DNA of 64,000 nucleotides, taken from Paraburkholderia sp. BL9I2N2 (lineage in GTDB: Bacteria > Pseudomonadota > Gammaproteobacteria > Burkholderiales > Burkholderiaceae). The first letter of the stretch is position 1. Each line of letters starts with the position of its first letter. A program made the translations under genes and the position numbers. Below the pieces are notes generated by a model. The model saw nothing but the letters and a program-made list of their open reading frames with translations, was not told the DNA's origin and made no database searches. This document shows positions 54,496 to 64,000 of the stretch, piece by piece. The stretch is taken from assembly GCF_004339745.1 (NCBI RefSeq), contig NZ_SMGP01000001.1:806001-870000 (forward strand), written 5' to 3'.

Positions 54496-55830
54496 ATGGC
54501 CGATCTGCGCTGTACGATTGCCGGCATCACTTCGCCGAATCCTTTCTGGCTCGCCTCCGCGCCGCCGACCGACAAAGCCTATAACGTGAACCGCGCCTTC
54601 GAAGCGGGCTGGGGCGGCGTGGTGTGGAAGACGCTCGGCCTCGACCCGCATGTGGTGAACGTCAGCTCGCGCTACGGCGCGGTGCAATGGAACGGCCAGC
54701 GCATGGCGGGCCTGAACAACATCGAACTGATCACCGACCGTCCGCTCGACGTCAATCTGAAGGAAATCGCGCAAGTCAAACGCGACTGGCCGGACCGCGC
54801 GATGATCGTCTCGCTGATGGTGCCGTGCAACGAACGCGACTGGAAGTGGATTCTGCCGCTCGTCGAAGACACCGGCGCGGATGCGGTCGAATTGAATTTC
54901 GGCTGCCCGCATGGCATGAGCGAGCGCGGCATGGGCGCGGCCGTCGGCCAGGTGCCCGAGTATGTCGAGATGGTCACGCGCTGGGTGAAGGAAGGCACCA
55001 AGCTGCCGTGCCTCGTCAAACTGACGCCGAATATCAGCGACATTCGCCTCGGTTCGCGCGCGGCCTACAAGGGCGGCGCGGATGGCGTGTCACTGATCAA
55101 CACGATCAACTCGATCGTGGCGGTCGATCTCGATGCGATGTCGCCGTTGCCGATGGTCGATGGCAAAGGCACGCACGGCGGCTACTGCGGACCGGCTGTG
55201 AAGCCGATCGCGCTGAACATGGTCGCGGAAATCGCGCGCGACGTGGAAACGCCGAATCTGCCGATCTCCGGCATCGGCGGGATTTCCACATGGCGCGACG
55301 CCGCCGAATTCATGGTGCTCGGCGCGGGCAGCGTGCAGGTCTGCACGGCGGCGATGCACTACGGATTCCGTATCGTTTCCGACCTCGCCGATGGCCTCTC
55401 CAACTGGATGGACGAAAAAGGCTACGCGACGCTCGACGACATTCGCGGCCGCGCCGTCCCGAATGTCACCGACTGGAAGTACCTGAACCTCAAATACGAC
55501 ATCAAGGCGCGCATCGATCAGGACAAATGCATTCAGTGCGGCCTGTGCCATATCGCCTGCGAGGACACGGCTCACCAGGCGATCATGAAAGAAAAAGATG
55601 GCGTCCGGCATTTTGAAGTGATGGACTCCGAATGTGTCGGCTGTAATCTGTGCATGCACGTGTGTCCGGTCGAACAGTGCATCACGATGGAACGCGTGGA
55701 CAACGGCGAGTACGCGAACTGGACCACGCATCCGAACAACCCGGCGCGCGTGGGCGCACAGGAGGGCGCAGCGGCGGACGCGGCCGAAACCGCGGAGCAC
55801 GCGCATGCCCACGCGGCAAAAGCGGCCTGA
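54496..55830 (+). CDS. preA: Dihydropyrimidine dehydrogenase subunit PreA
   Basis: A 444-residue FMN subunit that reduces uracil and thymine to dihydropyrimidines. The TIM-barrel part includes WKTLGLDPHVVNVSSRY and the catalytic Cys137 in NFGCPHG, matching Cys671 of mammalian dihydropyrimidine dehydrogenase. Two [4Fe-4S] motifs, CIQCGLCHIAC and CVGCNLCMHVC, are near the C-terminus, and a His/Ala-rich tail (EHAHAHAAKAA) ends the protein. The start at 54496 has AAGGAG upstream. Confidence 0.94.
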   Translation: MADLRCTIAGITSPNPFWLASAPPTDKAYNVNRAFEAGWGGVVWKTLGLDPHVVNVSSRYGAVQWNGQRMAGLNNIELITDRPLDVNLKEIAQVKRDWPDRAMIVSLMVPCNERDWKWILPLVEDTGADAVELNFGCPHGMSERGMGAAVGQVPEYVEMVTRWVKEGTKLPCLVKLTPNISDIRLGSRAAYKGGADGVSLINTINSIVAVDLDAMSPLPMVDGKGTHGGYCGPAVKPIALNMVAEIARDVETPNLPISGIGGISTWRDAAEFMVLGAGSVQVCTAAMHYGFRIVSDLADGLSNWMDEKGYATLDDIRGRAVPNVTDWKYLNLKYDIKARIDQDKCIQCGLCHIACEDTAHQAIMKEKDGVRHFEVMDSECVGCNLCMHVCPVEQCITMERVDNGEYANWTTHPNNPARVGAQEGAAADAAETAEHAHAHAAKAA

Positions 55831-55944
55831 AATACGATGTGGTTAGAAAGAACGCAGCGCTAGCACTGAACCTATCATTCCCCAAAGGTCCCGACGCGCC
55901 GACAGAAGCCGCGCGGGCCTCAACGATCGAGTGGAGATCTTTAG

Positions 55945-57456
55945 ATGAAGCAGACAGCGCAACCCGCCGACCCGCAGTTCGCGGCCGGCGTGCAGGGCAG
56001 CAGTCTTTACAACGACGATCTTGCGCCGACCGGCGTCGCGCAGCGCACCTGGAAGTGGTATCACTTCGCCGCGCTGTGGGTGGGCATGGTGATGAATATC
56101 GCGTCGTACATGCTGGCCGCCGGCTTGACGGAAGAAGGCATGTCACCGTGGCAAGCCGTGATCACCGTGCTGCTCGGCAACCTGATCGTGCTGGTGCCGA
56201 TGCTGCTGATCGGCCACGCGGGCGCGAAGCACGGCATTCCGTACGCGGTGCTGGTGCGCTCGTCGTTCGGCACGCAGGGCGCCAAATTGCCGGCGATGCT
56301 GCGCGCCATCGTCGCCTGCGGCTGGTACGGGATTCAGACGTGGCTCGGCGGCAGCGCGATCTATACGCTGCTCAACATTCTCACGGACAACGCGCTGCAC
56401 GGCGCGGCTTTACCGTTTCTCGACATCTCGCTCGCTCAGCTCGCGTGTTTCCTGGTGTTCTGGGCACTGCAGATCTACTTCATCGTGCATGGCACCGATT
56501 CGATCCGCTGGCTCGAAAGCTGGTCCGCGCCGATCAAGATCGTGATGTGCATTGCGCTCGTGTGGTGGGCGACTTCAAAAGCGGGCGGCCTGGGCTCGAT
56601 GCTGTCGGCGCCGTCGCAATTCGTGCCGGGCGGCAAGAAAGAAGGCCTCTTCTGGGTCACGTTCTGGCCCGGCCTCACGGCCATGGTCGGCTTCTGGGCC
56701 ACGCTCGCGCTGAATATCCCCGACTTCACGCGCTTTGCCAGAACGCAGCGCGATCAGATCATCGGCCAGTCGGTCGGCTTGCCGGTGCCGATGGCCTTGC
56801 TCTCGGTGATCTCGGTGGTCGTCACGTCGGCGACGGTGGTGATCTACGGCAAGGCGATCTGGGATCCGATCGACCTGACGAGCCGCATGACCGGCATCGG
56901 CGTGGGCGTCGCGCTGATCATCCTGACGCTCGACACCATGTGCTGCAATCTCGCGGCGAATCTCGTCGGCCCGGCGTACGATTTTTCGAGCCTGTGGCCG
57001 AAGGGCATTTCGTATCGCGTGGGCGGCATGATTACCGCGACCATCGCGATCGTGATGATGCCGTGGAAGATTCTCGCCACCACGCAGGGCTATATCTTTA
57101 CGTGGCTGGTCGGCTACTCGGCGCTGCTTGGTCCGGTCGCGGGCATTCTGATGGTCGACTATTTCCTGATTCGCGGCACGCGTCTCGACACGCGTGAACT
57201 CTTCGACGAGCACGGCGAATACAGCTATACCGGCGGCTGGAATATCGGCGCGGTGGTCGCGCTCGTGATCGGCGTGCTGCCGAATCTGCCCGGCTTTTTG
57301 CACACCGCGTTTCCGGCGTCGTTCCCGAACGTACCGGCGATCTTCAATACACTCTATACGTATGCGTGGTTTGTCGGGCTCGCGTTGGCGTCGATCGTAT
57401 ACAGCGCGTGGATGAAACTGAGCAAGGGACCGAGTGCGCGCGTGGCGAGCGCGTAA
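55945..57456 (+). CDS. NCS1-family nucleobase/hydantoin permease
   Basis: A 503-residue permease of the nucleobase:cation symporter-1 family with about 12 membrane segments (for example LWVGMVMNIASYMLAAGL and VALIILTLDTMCCNLAANLVGP). The family imports uracil, cytosine, allantoin or hydantoins. Its place between preTA and dihydropyrimidinase points to uracil or a related pyrimidine. The first 30 residues (LYNDDLAPTGVAQRTWKWYHF) are typical of NCS1 proteins. 114 bp separate it from preA. Confidence 0.93.
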   Translation: MKQTAQPADPQFAAGVQGSSLYNDDLAPTGVAQRTWKWYHFAALWVGMVMNIASYMLAAGLTEEGMSPWQAVITVLLGNLIVLVPMLLIGHAGAKHGIPYAVLVRSSFGTQGAKLPAMLRAIVACGWYGIQTWLGGSAIYTLLNILTDNALHGAALPFLDISLAQLACFLVFWALQIYFIVHGTDSIRWLESWSAPIKIVMCIALVWWATSKAGGLGSMLSAPSQFVPGGKKEGLFWVTFWPGLTAMVGFWATLALNIPDFTRFARTQRDQIIGQSVGLPVPMALLSVISVVVTSATVVIYGKAIWDPIDLTSRMTGIGVGVALIILTLDTMCCNLAANLVGPAYDFSSLWPKGISYRVGGMITATIAIVMMPWKILATTQGYIFTWLVGYSALLGPVAGILMVDYFLIRGTRLDTRELFDEHGEYSYTGGWNIGAVVALVIGVLPNLPGFLHTAFPASFPNVPAIFNTLYTYAWFVGLALASIVYSAWMKLSKGPSARVASA

Positions 57457-57502
57457 GTATCAACGAAACGAAGTACGTAGCACCGAAACCAGCAGTTCAT
57501 AA

Positions 57503-58966
<1,464 letters not shown>

Positions 58967-58985
58967 GCCATTCGCAATCCGACGA

Positions 58986-59025
58986 CGGGCGGCGCCGCAT
59001 TCAAACGCGGCGCCGCCCGTTTTTT
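58986..59025 (+). terminator. Intrinsic terminator after hydA
   Basis: Perfect 13-bp stem CGGGCGGCGCCGC (58986-58998) / GCGGCGCCGCCCG (59007-59019), 8-nt loop, then six T residues (59020-59025). One of the clearest terminators in the window; it closes the pyrimidine operon. Confidence 0.95.
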
Positions 59026-59230
59026 CCTGCCGCGCGCTCACCGCGGCGAGACCTCTCGCGTTTTCCCCGATGGCGCGCAACATAGGTTCCGTGTTGCGAT
59101 GCATGCCGCGTCTGTCTATCTGCTGTAGAGTTGAAATCCACGTCACACCAGAGGCTATGGCTGTTCGCTTAGCACGCAAGCGCATATCGATCGGAAACCT
59201 GATCCTTTGTAAAAACGCAGGCCGTTTGCT

Positions 59231-59273
59231 ACAGTCCGCCCACTCTGCGGGCGCAAGCGCCGGCGGGGACTGT
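59231..59273 (+). other. Possible leader structure before cystine-type transporter
   Basis: The 297-bp gap 59026-59322 has no supported gene. Within it ACAGTCC (59231-59237) pairs perfectly with GGACTGT (59267-59273), enclosing a GC-rich interior that can also pair partly. It lies about 50 bp before the binding-protein start. It may be a leader structure or chance; it matches no riboswitch class I know. Confidence 0.3.
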
Positions 59274-59322
59274 CCAACACAAGACTCAGCCACCGACGTG
59301 GCACATTTGACGGAGCCGCCTG

Positions 59323-60105
59323 ATGAAATCGATTCGTTCCATTCTGCTGATCGCGTTGTTCCAGGCGGTGGCCGTGAATTCCGCATTCGCCGCCGATGAA
59401 CTCGCGCAGATCAAATCCGCCGGCGTGTTCAGGATCGGCACCGAAGGCACCTACGCGCCATTCACGTACCACGACGAATCCGGCAAGCTGACCGGTTTCG
59501 ACGTCGAAATCGGCACGGCGATCGCGCAGCGTCTCGGCGTCAAGCCGCAATTCGTCGAGGGCAAATGGGACGGTCTGATCGCCGGTCTCGACGTGAACCG
59601 CTACGACGCGGTGATCAACGAAGTGGCCGTCACCGACGCGCGCAAGGTCAAATACGACTTCTCCGACCCGTACATCACGTCGCACGCGGCGCTGATCGTG
59701 CAGTCGAACAACACCACGATCAAGAACTTCGACGACCTGAAGGGCAAGAAGTCGGCCAACACGCTGACCAGCAACTTCGGCAAGATCGCGGCGGCGCACG
59801 GCGCGGAAGTGATCCCCGTGCAGGGCTTCAATGAATCGATCGATCTGCTGACCTCGGGTCGTGTGGATGCCACCGTCAACGACTCGCTGTCGTTCCTCGA
59901 CTTCAAGAAGCACAAGCCGGACGCGAAGGTGAAGATCGCCGCGCTCGATACCTCGGCCGACAGCAGCGACAAGTCCGCCGTGCTGATCCGCAAGGGCAGC
60001 CCCGAATTGCAGGCCGCAATCAACAAGGCGCTCGCCGACATGAAGAAAGACGGCACCTACGCGAAGATCTCGCAGAAGTATTTCGGCAAAGACGTCTCCC
60101 AGTAA
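59323..60105 (+). CDS. Periplasmic binding protein, cystine-type amino-acid ABC transporter
   Basis: A 260-residue family-3 binding protein with signal peptide (residues 1-24, ending AFA). Sequence is close to the cystine-binding FliY/TcyJ group: GTEGTYAPFTYHDESGKLTGFDVEIG, WDGLIAGLDVNRYDAVINEVAVT and KVKYDFSDPY. It delivers substrate to the permease/ATPase encoded next. Cystine is the best guess; other polar amino acids are possible. The first gene of a three-gene operon after a strong terminator, so it has its own promoter. Confidence 0.9.
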   Translation: MKSIRSILLIALFQAVAVNSAFAADELAQIKSAGVFRIGTEGTYAPFTYHDESGKLTGFDVEIGTAIAQRLGVKPQFVEGKWDGLIAGLDVNRYDAVINEVAVTDARKVKYDFSDPYITSHAALIVQSNNTTIKNFDDLKGKKSANTLTSNFGKIAAAHGAEVIPVQGFNESIDLLTSGRVDATVNDSLSFLDFKKHKPDAKVKIAALDTSADSSDKSAVLIRKGSPELQAAINKALADMKKDGTYAKISQKYFGKDVSQ

Positions 60106-60127
60106 ACGCCTTCCGCGAGTCTGAATC

Positions 60128-60805
60128 ATGCCGGCATGGTTGCATCTGATGGCGCAGTCGCTGTGGCCCCTGCTGTATGCGGGGCTCGTGTTTACCGTGC
60201 CGCTCACGCTGATATCGTTTGCGATCGGACTTGCGTTGGCGTTCCTCGTCGCGCTGGTCCGCCTGTTCGGGCCGAAGTGGGCCGTGGCGATCGTGCGCTT
60301 CTACGTGTGGCTGTTTCGCGGCTCGCCGTTGCTCGTGCAACTGTTCGTGATCTTCTACGGCTTGCCGAACGTGGGCATCGTGCTCGATCCGTTGACGGCG
60401 GCGATCATCGGCTTTTCGCTGAATGTGGGCGCGTACAACTCCGAAGTGATACGCGGCGTGATCGAGTCGATTCCAAAAGGGCAGTGGGAGGCGGCGTATT
60501 CGATGGGGATGACGCGCGAGCAGGCTCTGCGTCGTGCGATCCTGCCGCAAGCGGCGCGCGTTGCGTTGCCGCCGTTGTCCAATTCGTTTATCGCGCTGGT
60601 GAAGGACACCTCGCTCGCCGCGGTGCTGACCGTGCCCGAGGTGTTTCAGGCGGCGCAGCGGATCGCGTCGGTGACTTACGAGCCGCTGATTCTGTACACG
60701 GAAGCGGCACTGGTCTATCTGGTGTTCAGCTCGGTGTTGTCGTCGGCGCAAGTCAGGCTCGAGCGCAAGTTCGGCCGTCACGCACTTTTCCAGGCAGGCA
60801 ACTGA
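60128..60805 (+). CDS. Cystine-type ABC transporter permease
   Basis: A 225-residue permease with hydrophobic segments throughout and the EAA loop EAAYSMGMTREQALRRAILP (about 119-138) for contact with the ATPase. Closely resembles TcyL/YecS-type permeases. 22 bp after the binding-protein gene; its TGA shares one base with the ATG of the ATPase gene, so they are translationally coupled. Confidence 0.92.
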   Translation: MPAWLHLMAQSLWPLLYAGLVFTVPLTLISFAIGLALAFLVALVRLFGPKWAVAIVRFYVWLFRGSPLLVQLFVIFYGLPNVGIVLDPLTAAIIGFSLNVGAYNSEVIRGVIESIPKGQWEAAYSMGMTREQALRRAILPQAARVALPPLSNSFIALVKDTSLAAVLTVPEVFQAAQRIASVTYEPLILYTEAALVYLVFSSVLSSAQVRLERKFGRHALFQAGN

Positions 60806-61572
60806 TGATCCGACTGGAAAAAATCGACAAGTACTTCGGTGGTCAACGGGTGCTCAACTCGGTCGATCTGCAACTCGCCTCGGGGAATGTCACCGCGTTG
60901 ATCGGTCCATCGGGCAGCGGCAAGAGCACGCTTTTGCGTTGCGTGAATCTGCTCGAGATTCCCGAGTCCGGTTCGCTCGAACTCGGCGATCAGCGGCTGG
61001 AATTCAGCCGCGACCACCGGCCCTCGCGCGACGCGGTGCTGACGATTCGCCGCCGCACGGGCATGGTGTTTCAGAATTTCCAGCTCTTTCCGCATCTCAC
61101 CGTGCGGCAGAACGTGATGGAAGGCTTGGTGACCGTTCTGAAGTGGGACAAGGACAAGGCGCGGGCTCGCGCGGACGAACTGCTGGAGAAGGTCGGCATC
61201 GCGCAGAAGGCGGATGCATGGCCTTCGACGCTCTCCGGCGGGCAACAACAACGTGTGGCGATTGCGCGGGCGTTGGCGCCGTCGCCGGAAGTGTTGTTGT
61301 GCGACGAGCCGACCTCGGCGCTCGACCCCGGTCTCGCCGCGGAAGTGGTGGAGGTGCTCAAGCAACTCGCCACCGAAGGCATGACCATGCTGATGGCCAC
61401 GCACGATTTGCGGCTCGCCGCGACGATCGCGCGTGACGTGGTGTTTCTGAACAACGGCGTGGTGGTGGAGGCCGGGCCGTCGCGCGAGATCTTCATGCAG
61501 CCGCGCGCGCCGGAAACCGAGCGTTTCGTGTCGACGTTGACGCACAGTCTGCCGGATGAATGGACTCAATGA
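60805..61572 (+). CDS. Cystine-type ABC transporter ATPase
   Basis: A 255-residue ATPase with Walker A GPSGSGKST, Q-loop VFQNFQLFPH, signature LSGGQQQRVAIARAL, Walker B VLLCDEPTSALDP and H-loop ATHDLRLA. The start is the ATG at 60805 overlapping the permease stop (TGATG); a much longer frame upstream is an out-of-frame artefact of the permease gene. It completes the importer. Confidence 0.95.
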   Translation: MIRLEKIDKYFGGQRVLNSVDLQLASGNVTALIGPSGSGKSTLLRCVNLLEIPESGSLELGDQRLEFSRDHRPSRDAVLTIRRRTGMVFQNFQLFPHLTVRQNVMEGLVTVLKWDKDKARARADELLEKVGIAQKADAWPSTLSGGQQQRVAIARALAPSPEVLLCDEPTSALDPGLAAEVVEVLKQLATEGMTMLMATHDLRLAATIARDVVFLNNGVVVEAGPSREIFMQPRAPETERFVSTLTHSLPDEWTQ

Positions 61573-61618
61573 CGCGGACCTGAAAGGCCGTCACGCCCGC
61601 GATGCGGTTGAATAAAAA

Positions 61619-61643
61619 AGGGGGTGTCGTCGAGACGCCCCCT
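61619..61643 (-). terminator. Terminator downstream of leuA
   Basis: Stem AGGGGGTGTC / GACGCCCCCT (10 bp, one G-U pair), loop of 5 nt. On the minus strand it is followed by TTTTTT (complement of 61614-61619), so it terminates leuA transcription; it may also stop the converging transporter operon. Confidence 0.85.
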
Positions 61644-61686
61644 GCGCATATAACCGCTACAAATCGACCACCAACGGCCAAGAACC

Positions 61687-63414
61687 TTAGACCCCCACGC
61701 TCTCCGTGACATCGTTCATCGCGGCGTCGAAGAAGCTCTCCTTCGCCTGCGCATTGACCCGTGCGTAAGCGCGATTCACGCCGCTGATCACCGCGCGAAT
61801 CGACGCCGTCACCAGATTGGCATCGATGCCGACGCCGAACGCGCTGCCGGTCACATCGGCGCCGGCCATTTCGGCGACCGCCACCGCGCGGGCATCCGCA
61901 CCCTGCGTCAACGCGCGTTCTTCATAGTGCTGAATCCGCACCGGCACGCCGATCGCGTGCATCAACGCGTCGAGCGGACCATTGCCTTCGCCGGTCAACA
62001 CGCGCCGCGTGCCATTGATGTCGACCGTGAGTTTGATGTGCTCGCGTCCTTCACGCTCGGACAGGCTGTGACCGACGTAGTGGATCGGCGCCGTGTTCTG
62101 CACATATTCCTGCTGGAACAATTCCCAGATCTGCGCGGACGTGACTTCCTGGCCGCTGTCGTCGGTGAAGCGCTGCACCGCCGAGCTGAAGTCCACTTGC
62201 AGGCGGCGCGGCAACACGACGCCGTAGCCCTGCTCGAGCAGATAGGCGATGCCGCCTTTGCCCGACTGGCTGTTCACGCGAATCACCGAGTCGTAGGTGC
62301 GGCCGAGATCGGCCGGATCGATCGGCATGTAGGGCACTTCCCAGACGGCGTCCGGTTTCTGCACCGCGAAGCCCTTCTTGATCGCATCCTGATGCGAGCC
62401 CGAGAAGGCCGTGAATACCAGATCGCCGACATACGGATGACGCGGATGGATCGGCAATTGCGTGCATTCTTCCGCGGTGCGCGCGACTTCGTTGATGTTC
62501 GAGAAGTCGAGCCCCGGATCGACGCCCTGCGTGTAGAGGTTCAACGCGAGCGTGACGAGGTCTACGTTACCAGTGCGCTCGCCGTTGCCGAACAGGCAGC
62601 CTTCGATACGATCCGCCCCGGCCATCACGGCAAGTTCAGCGGCCGCCACCGCGGTGCCGCGATCGTTATGCGGATGCACGGAGATGAAGAGCGAATCGCG
62701 GCGCTTGAGATTGCGGTGCATCCACTCGATCTGGTCCGCGTAGATGTTCGGCGTGGACATTTCGACGGTGGCCGGCAAGTTGACGATGGCCTTGTGTTGC
62801 GGCGTCGGTTGCCAGATGTCGAACACGGCGTCGCAGACTTCCTTGGCGAATTCGATTTCGGTGCCGCTGAACACTTCCGGGCTGTACTGGAACGTGAAGT
62901 GCGTTTCCGGCATGGTCTCGGCGATCCGCTTCATCGTGCGGGCAGCGTTTTGCGCCAGTTCCTTCACGCCGCTCTTGTCCAGATTGAAGACGATCTTGCG
63001 GAATTCCGGCGCGGTCGCGTTGTACAAGTGGACGATGGCGCGCGGCACGCCACGCAAGGATTCGAAGGTGCGCTCGATGAGGTCGTCGCGCGCTTGCGTC
63101 AAGACTTCGATGGTGACGTCGTCGGGAATGTGGCCGCCTTCGATCAACTCACGCACGAAATTGAAGTCGGTCTGCGAAGCGGACGGAAACGCGACTTCGA
63201 TTTCCTTGAAGCCGATCTGCACCAGCGTCTTGAACATGCGCATCTTGCGCTGCGCGTCCATCGGCTCGAAGAGCGACTGATTGCCGTCGCGCAGGTCGGT
63301 GCTCATCCAGATCGGCGGGTGCGTGATGGTGCGCGACGGCCACTGGCGATCCGTCAAGTTGACCGGTTTGAACGAGCGGTATTTGGTAGCGGGGTTCTTC
63401 AACATTTTCATCAT
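61687..63414 (-). CDS. leuA: 2-isopropylmalate synthase
   Basis: A 575-residue enzyme condensing acetyl-CoA with 2-oxoisovalerate, the first committed step of leucine synthesis. The TIM-barrel signature [15 protein letters not shown] (Arg-Asp metal/substrate motif), [17 protein letters not shown] (His metal ligands) and the C-terminal leucine-binding regulatory domain ([13 protein letters not shown], [15 protein letters not shown]) mark a type-2 LeuA. Start could be ATG 63414, 63411 or 63405 (a GGATGA lies before the last). Upstream are a leucine-rich leader ORF and hairpins consistent with attenuation. A terminator follows the gene. Confidence 0.95.
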   Translation of the reverse strand: MMKMLKNPATKYRSFKPVNLTDRQWPSRTITHPPIWMSTDLRDGNQSLFEPMDAQRKMRMFKTLVQIGFKEIEVAFPSASQTDFNFVRELIEGGHIPDDVTIEVLTQARDDLIERTFESLRGVPRAIVHLYNATAPEFRKIVFNLDKSGVKELAQNAARTMKRIAETMPETHFTFQYSPEVFSGTEIEFAKEVCDAVFDIWQPTPQHKAIVNLPATVEMSTPNIYADQIEWMHRNLKRRDSLFISVHPHNDRGTAVAAAELAVMAGADRIEGCLFGNGERTGNVDLVTLALNLYTQGVDPGLDFSNINEVARTAEECTQLPIHPRHPYVGDLVFTAFSGSHQDAIKKGFAVQKPDAVWEVPYMPIDPADLGRTYDSVIRVNSQSGKGGIAYLLEQGYGVVLPRRLQVDFSSAVQRFTDDSGQEVTSAQIWELFQQEYVQNTAPIHYVGHSLSEREGREHIKLTVDINGTRRVLTGEGNGPLDALMHAIGVPVRIQHYEERALTQGADARAVAVAEMAGADVTGSAFGVGIDANLVTASIRAVISGVNRAYARVNAQAKESFFDAAMNDVTESVGV

Positions 63415-63470
63415 CCGTGGGTGAGACCAGGTAGCTGGGAGTCGACCGGACGACGAAAAGACATAACTGG

Positions 63471-63492
63471 GCCGCCGGTCGGAAACCGGGGC
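63471..63492 (-). terminator. Attenuator-like hairpin between leader and leuA
   Basis: On the minus strand GCCCCGGT and ACCGGCGGC pair with a single bulged base around TTCCG; a T-rich tract (TTATGTCTTTTC) follows. It lies between the leader stop and the leuA start, where an attenuator terminator is expected. The U-run is imperfect. Confidence 0.5.
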
Positions 63493-63532
63493 TGGGTCAG
63501 TTACTGGGGAATTGAGCGGTGCTTCGTGTGGT

Positions 63533-63631
63533 TCAGATGGAAGCGCGCAGCAGCAGACCTAGCCCGGTAGAGGGGGCTAGTAGTAGCGATAGGATGGTCT
63601 GGGCGCGGTACATAGTGCGCAATAGGAACAT
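63533..63631 (-). CDS. leuL: leu leader peptide (putative attenuator)
   Basis: A 32-codon frame 118 bp upstream of leuA. Ten of 32 residues are Leu, in two runs: three consecutive CTA codons (Leu16-18) and three consecutive CTG codons (Leu26-28), with further CTA at 3, 14 and 24. CTA is a rare leucine codon in such a GC-rich genome. A perfect 7-bp hairpin CTAGCCC/GGGCTAG (63559-63580) sits exactly between the two Leu runs. A second ATG at 63613 would give 26 residues; no good ribosome-binding site is visible for either. Too short for usual gene callers. Expected role: ribosome stalling at Leu codons when leucyl-tRNA is scarce, allowing leuA transcription. Confidence 0.7.
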   Translation of the reverse strand: MFLLRTMYRAQTILSLLLAPSTGLGLLLRASI

Positions 63632-63638
63632 ATTATTG

Positions 63639-63659
63639 GGACGGCGTCAAGCGCCGTCC
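63639..63659. other. Hairpin between methyltransferase gene and leu leader
   Basis: Perfect 8-bp inverted repeat GGACGGCG / CGCCGTCC with loop TCAAG, 14 bp after the methyltransferase stop. No T-run, so a weak terminator at best. TTGACG inside it (minus strand) is a possible -35 element for the leu leader. Confidence 0.4.
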
Positions 63660-63673
63660 GGTGCGGCGCGAGA

Positions 63674-64000
63674 TCAGTGCGCCGGTTTCACGAAGCGCAA
63701 GGTCATGCGGTCCGATTCGCCGATGGCCGCATATTTCGCCCGGTCGACGTCGCCGCCCTCGAAGGTCGGCGGCAGCGACCAGACGCCGTTGGGGTAATTT
63801 TTGCTGTCGCGCGGGTTGGCGTTTACTTCGCTCTTGCCGGCCAGTTCGAAGCCGGCCGCGCGCGCATGTTCGATCACGTAGTCTTCGGTCACATAGCCGG
63901 TGTCGATGGTTTGTTGCAGCGAAGTGCCCGGCGCCGCGCGGTGTTCCTCGACGCCGAGCACGCCGCCCGGCTTGAGCGCCGCGTAGAAGGCGCGCAGGTT
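63674..64000 (-). CDS. SAM-dependent methyltransferase, C-terminal part (runs off window)
   Basis: The last 108 residues of a class-I methyltransferase-like protein of the COG4798 type; the gene continues beyond position 64000, and its start is not visible. NLRAFYAALKPGGVLGVEEHR is the post-motif-III region, and GYVTEDYVIEHARAAGFELAGKSEVNANPRD and GESDRMTLRFVKP are conserved in this group. It is upstream of leuA on the same strand; a hairpin and the leader separate them. The substrate is unknown. Confidence 0.82.
   Translation of the reverse strand, partial: NLRAFYAALKPGGVLGVEEHRAAPGTSLQQTIDTGYVTEDYVIEHARAAGFELAGKSEVNANPRDSKNYPNGVWSLPPTFEGGDVDRAKYAAIGESDRMTLRFVKPAH

Noticed and set aside
59070..59399. 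A 109-codon frame overlapping the cystine-type binding-protein start
   Set aside because: It would overlap the signal peptide of a clear gene in another frame and lacks start signals.
60136..60804. N-terminal extension of the cystine-type ATPase through the permease gene
   Set aside because: The frame is open by chance; the ATPase begins at the ATG overlapping the permease stop, with the usual family N-terminus.

Overview
The window is GC-rich DNA from a betaproteobacterium, most likely a Paraburkholderia/Burkholderia species. The basis is codon use, a boxRCBAD benzoyl-CoA cluster of burkholderial layout, the bacterioferritin and type-2 leuA sequences, and the density of catabolic operons each paired with its own regulator. 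It looks like ordinary chromosomal (possibly second-chromosome) sequence. I see no rRNA, tRNA, insertion sequence, CRISPR array or prophage.

Layout. 0.2-5.3 kb: a thioesterase-fold protein, then an IclR regulator divergent from a polar amino-acid ABC transporter and an FAD amine/amino-acid oxidase. 5.4-8.2 kb: a cytochrome P450 with a Rieske [2Fe-2S] domain fused at its N-terminus, then bacterioferritin behind a Fur-box-like site. 8.6-14.2 kb: a beta-oxidation operon (two acyl-CoA dehydrogenases and a FadB-like fusion) divergent from a LysR gene. 14.3-20.6 kb: a small membrane protein, a LysR gene divergent from a haloacetate-dehalogenase-type hydrolase, a broken TetR gene divergent from an SDR/acyl-CoA ligase/Lrp operon, and a DUF2000 protein. 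21-24.9 kb: gloA, a Tat-exported small dehydrogenase subunit and a GMC flavoprotein that carry near-identical hairpin leaders, a ribbon-helix-helix protein and a small unknown. 24.9-28.3 kb: two chemoreceptors. 28.6-37.3 kb: a MocR regulator divergent from a complete eight-gene Nit1C (nitrilase/cyanide nitrogen) cluster, which has a sigma-54 promoter, an NtrC-like site and one frameshifted gene. 37.4-40 kb: phosphocholine-type phospholipase C with a small lipoprotein. 40.1-50.5 kb: the box pathway of aerobic benzoyl-CoA degradation, two arms around boxR. 50.6-59 kb: a RutR-like TetR gene and the reductive pyrimidine pathway (preT, preA, NCS1 permease, dihydropyrimidinase, ureidopropionase-type amidohydrolase). 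59.3-61.6 kb: a cystine-type ABC transporter. 61.7-63.6 kb: leuA behind a probable leucine attenuator. 63.7-64 kb: the end of a methyltransferase gene.

Functional themes are scavenging of carbon (benzoate, acyl-CoAs, amino acids) and nitrogen (nitriles/cyanide, pyrimidines). The most noteworthy items are the Rieske-P450 fusion, sigma-54/NtrC control of the Nit1C cluster, a leucine-rich leader peptide before leuA, a shared BoxR-box motif overlapping the -10 elements of both box promoters, and the duplicated hairpin leader in front of the two dehydrogenase genes. Gene starts were corrected wherever a ribosome-binding site or homology placed them downstream of the longest reading frame.
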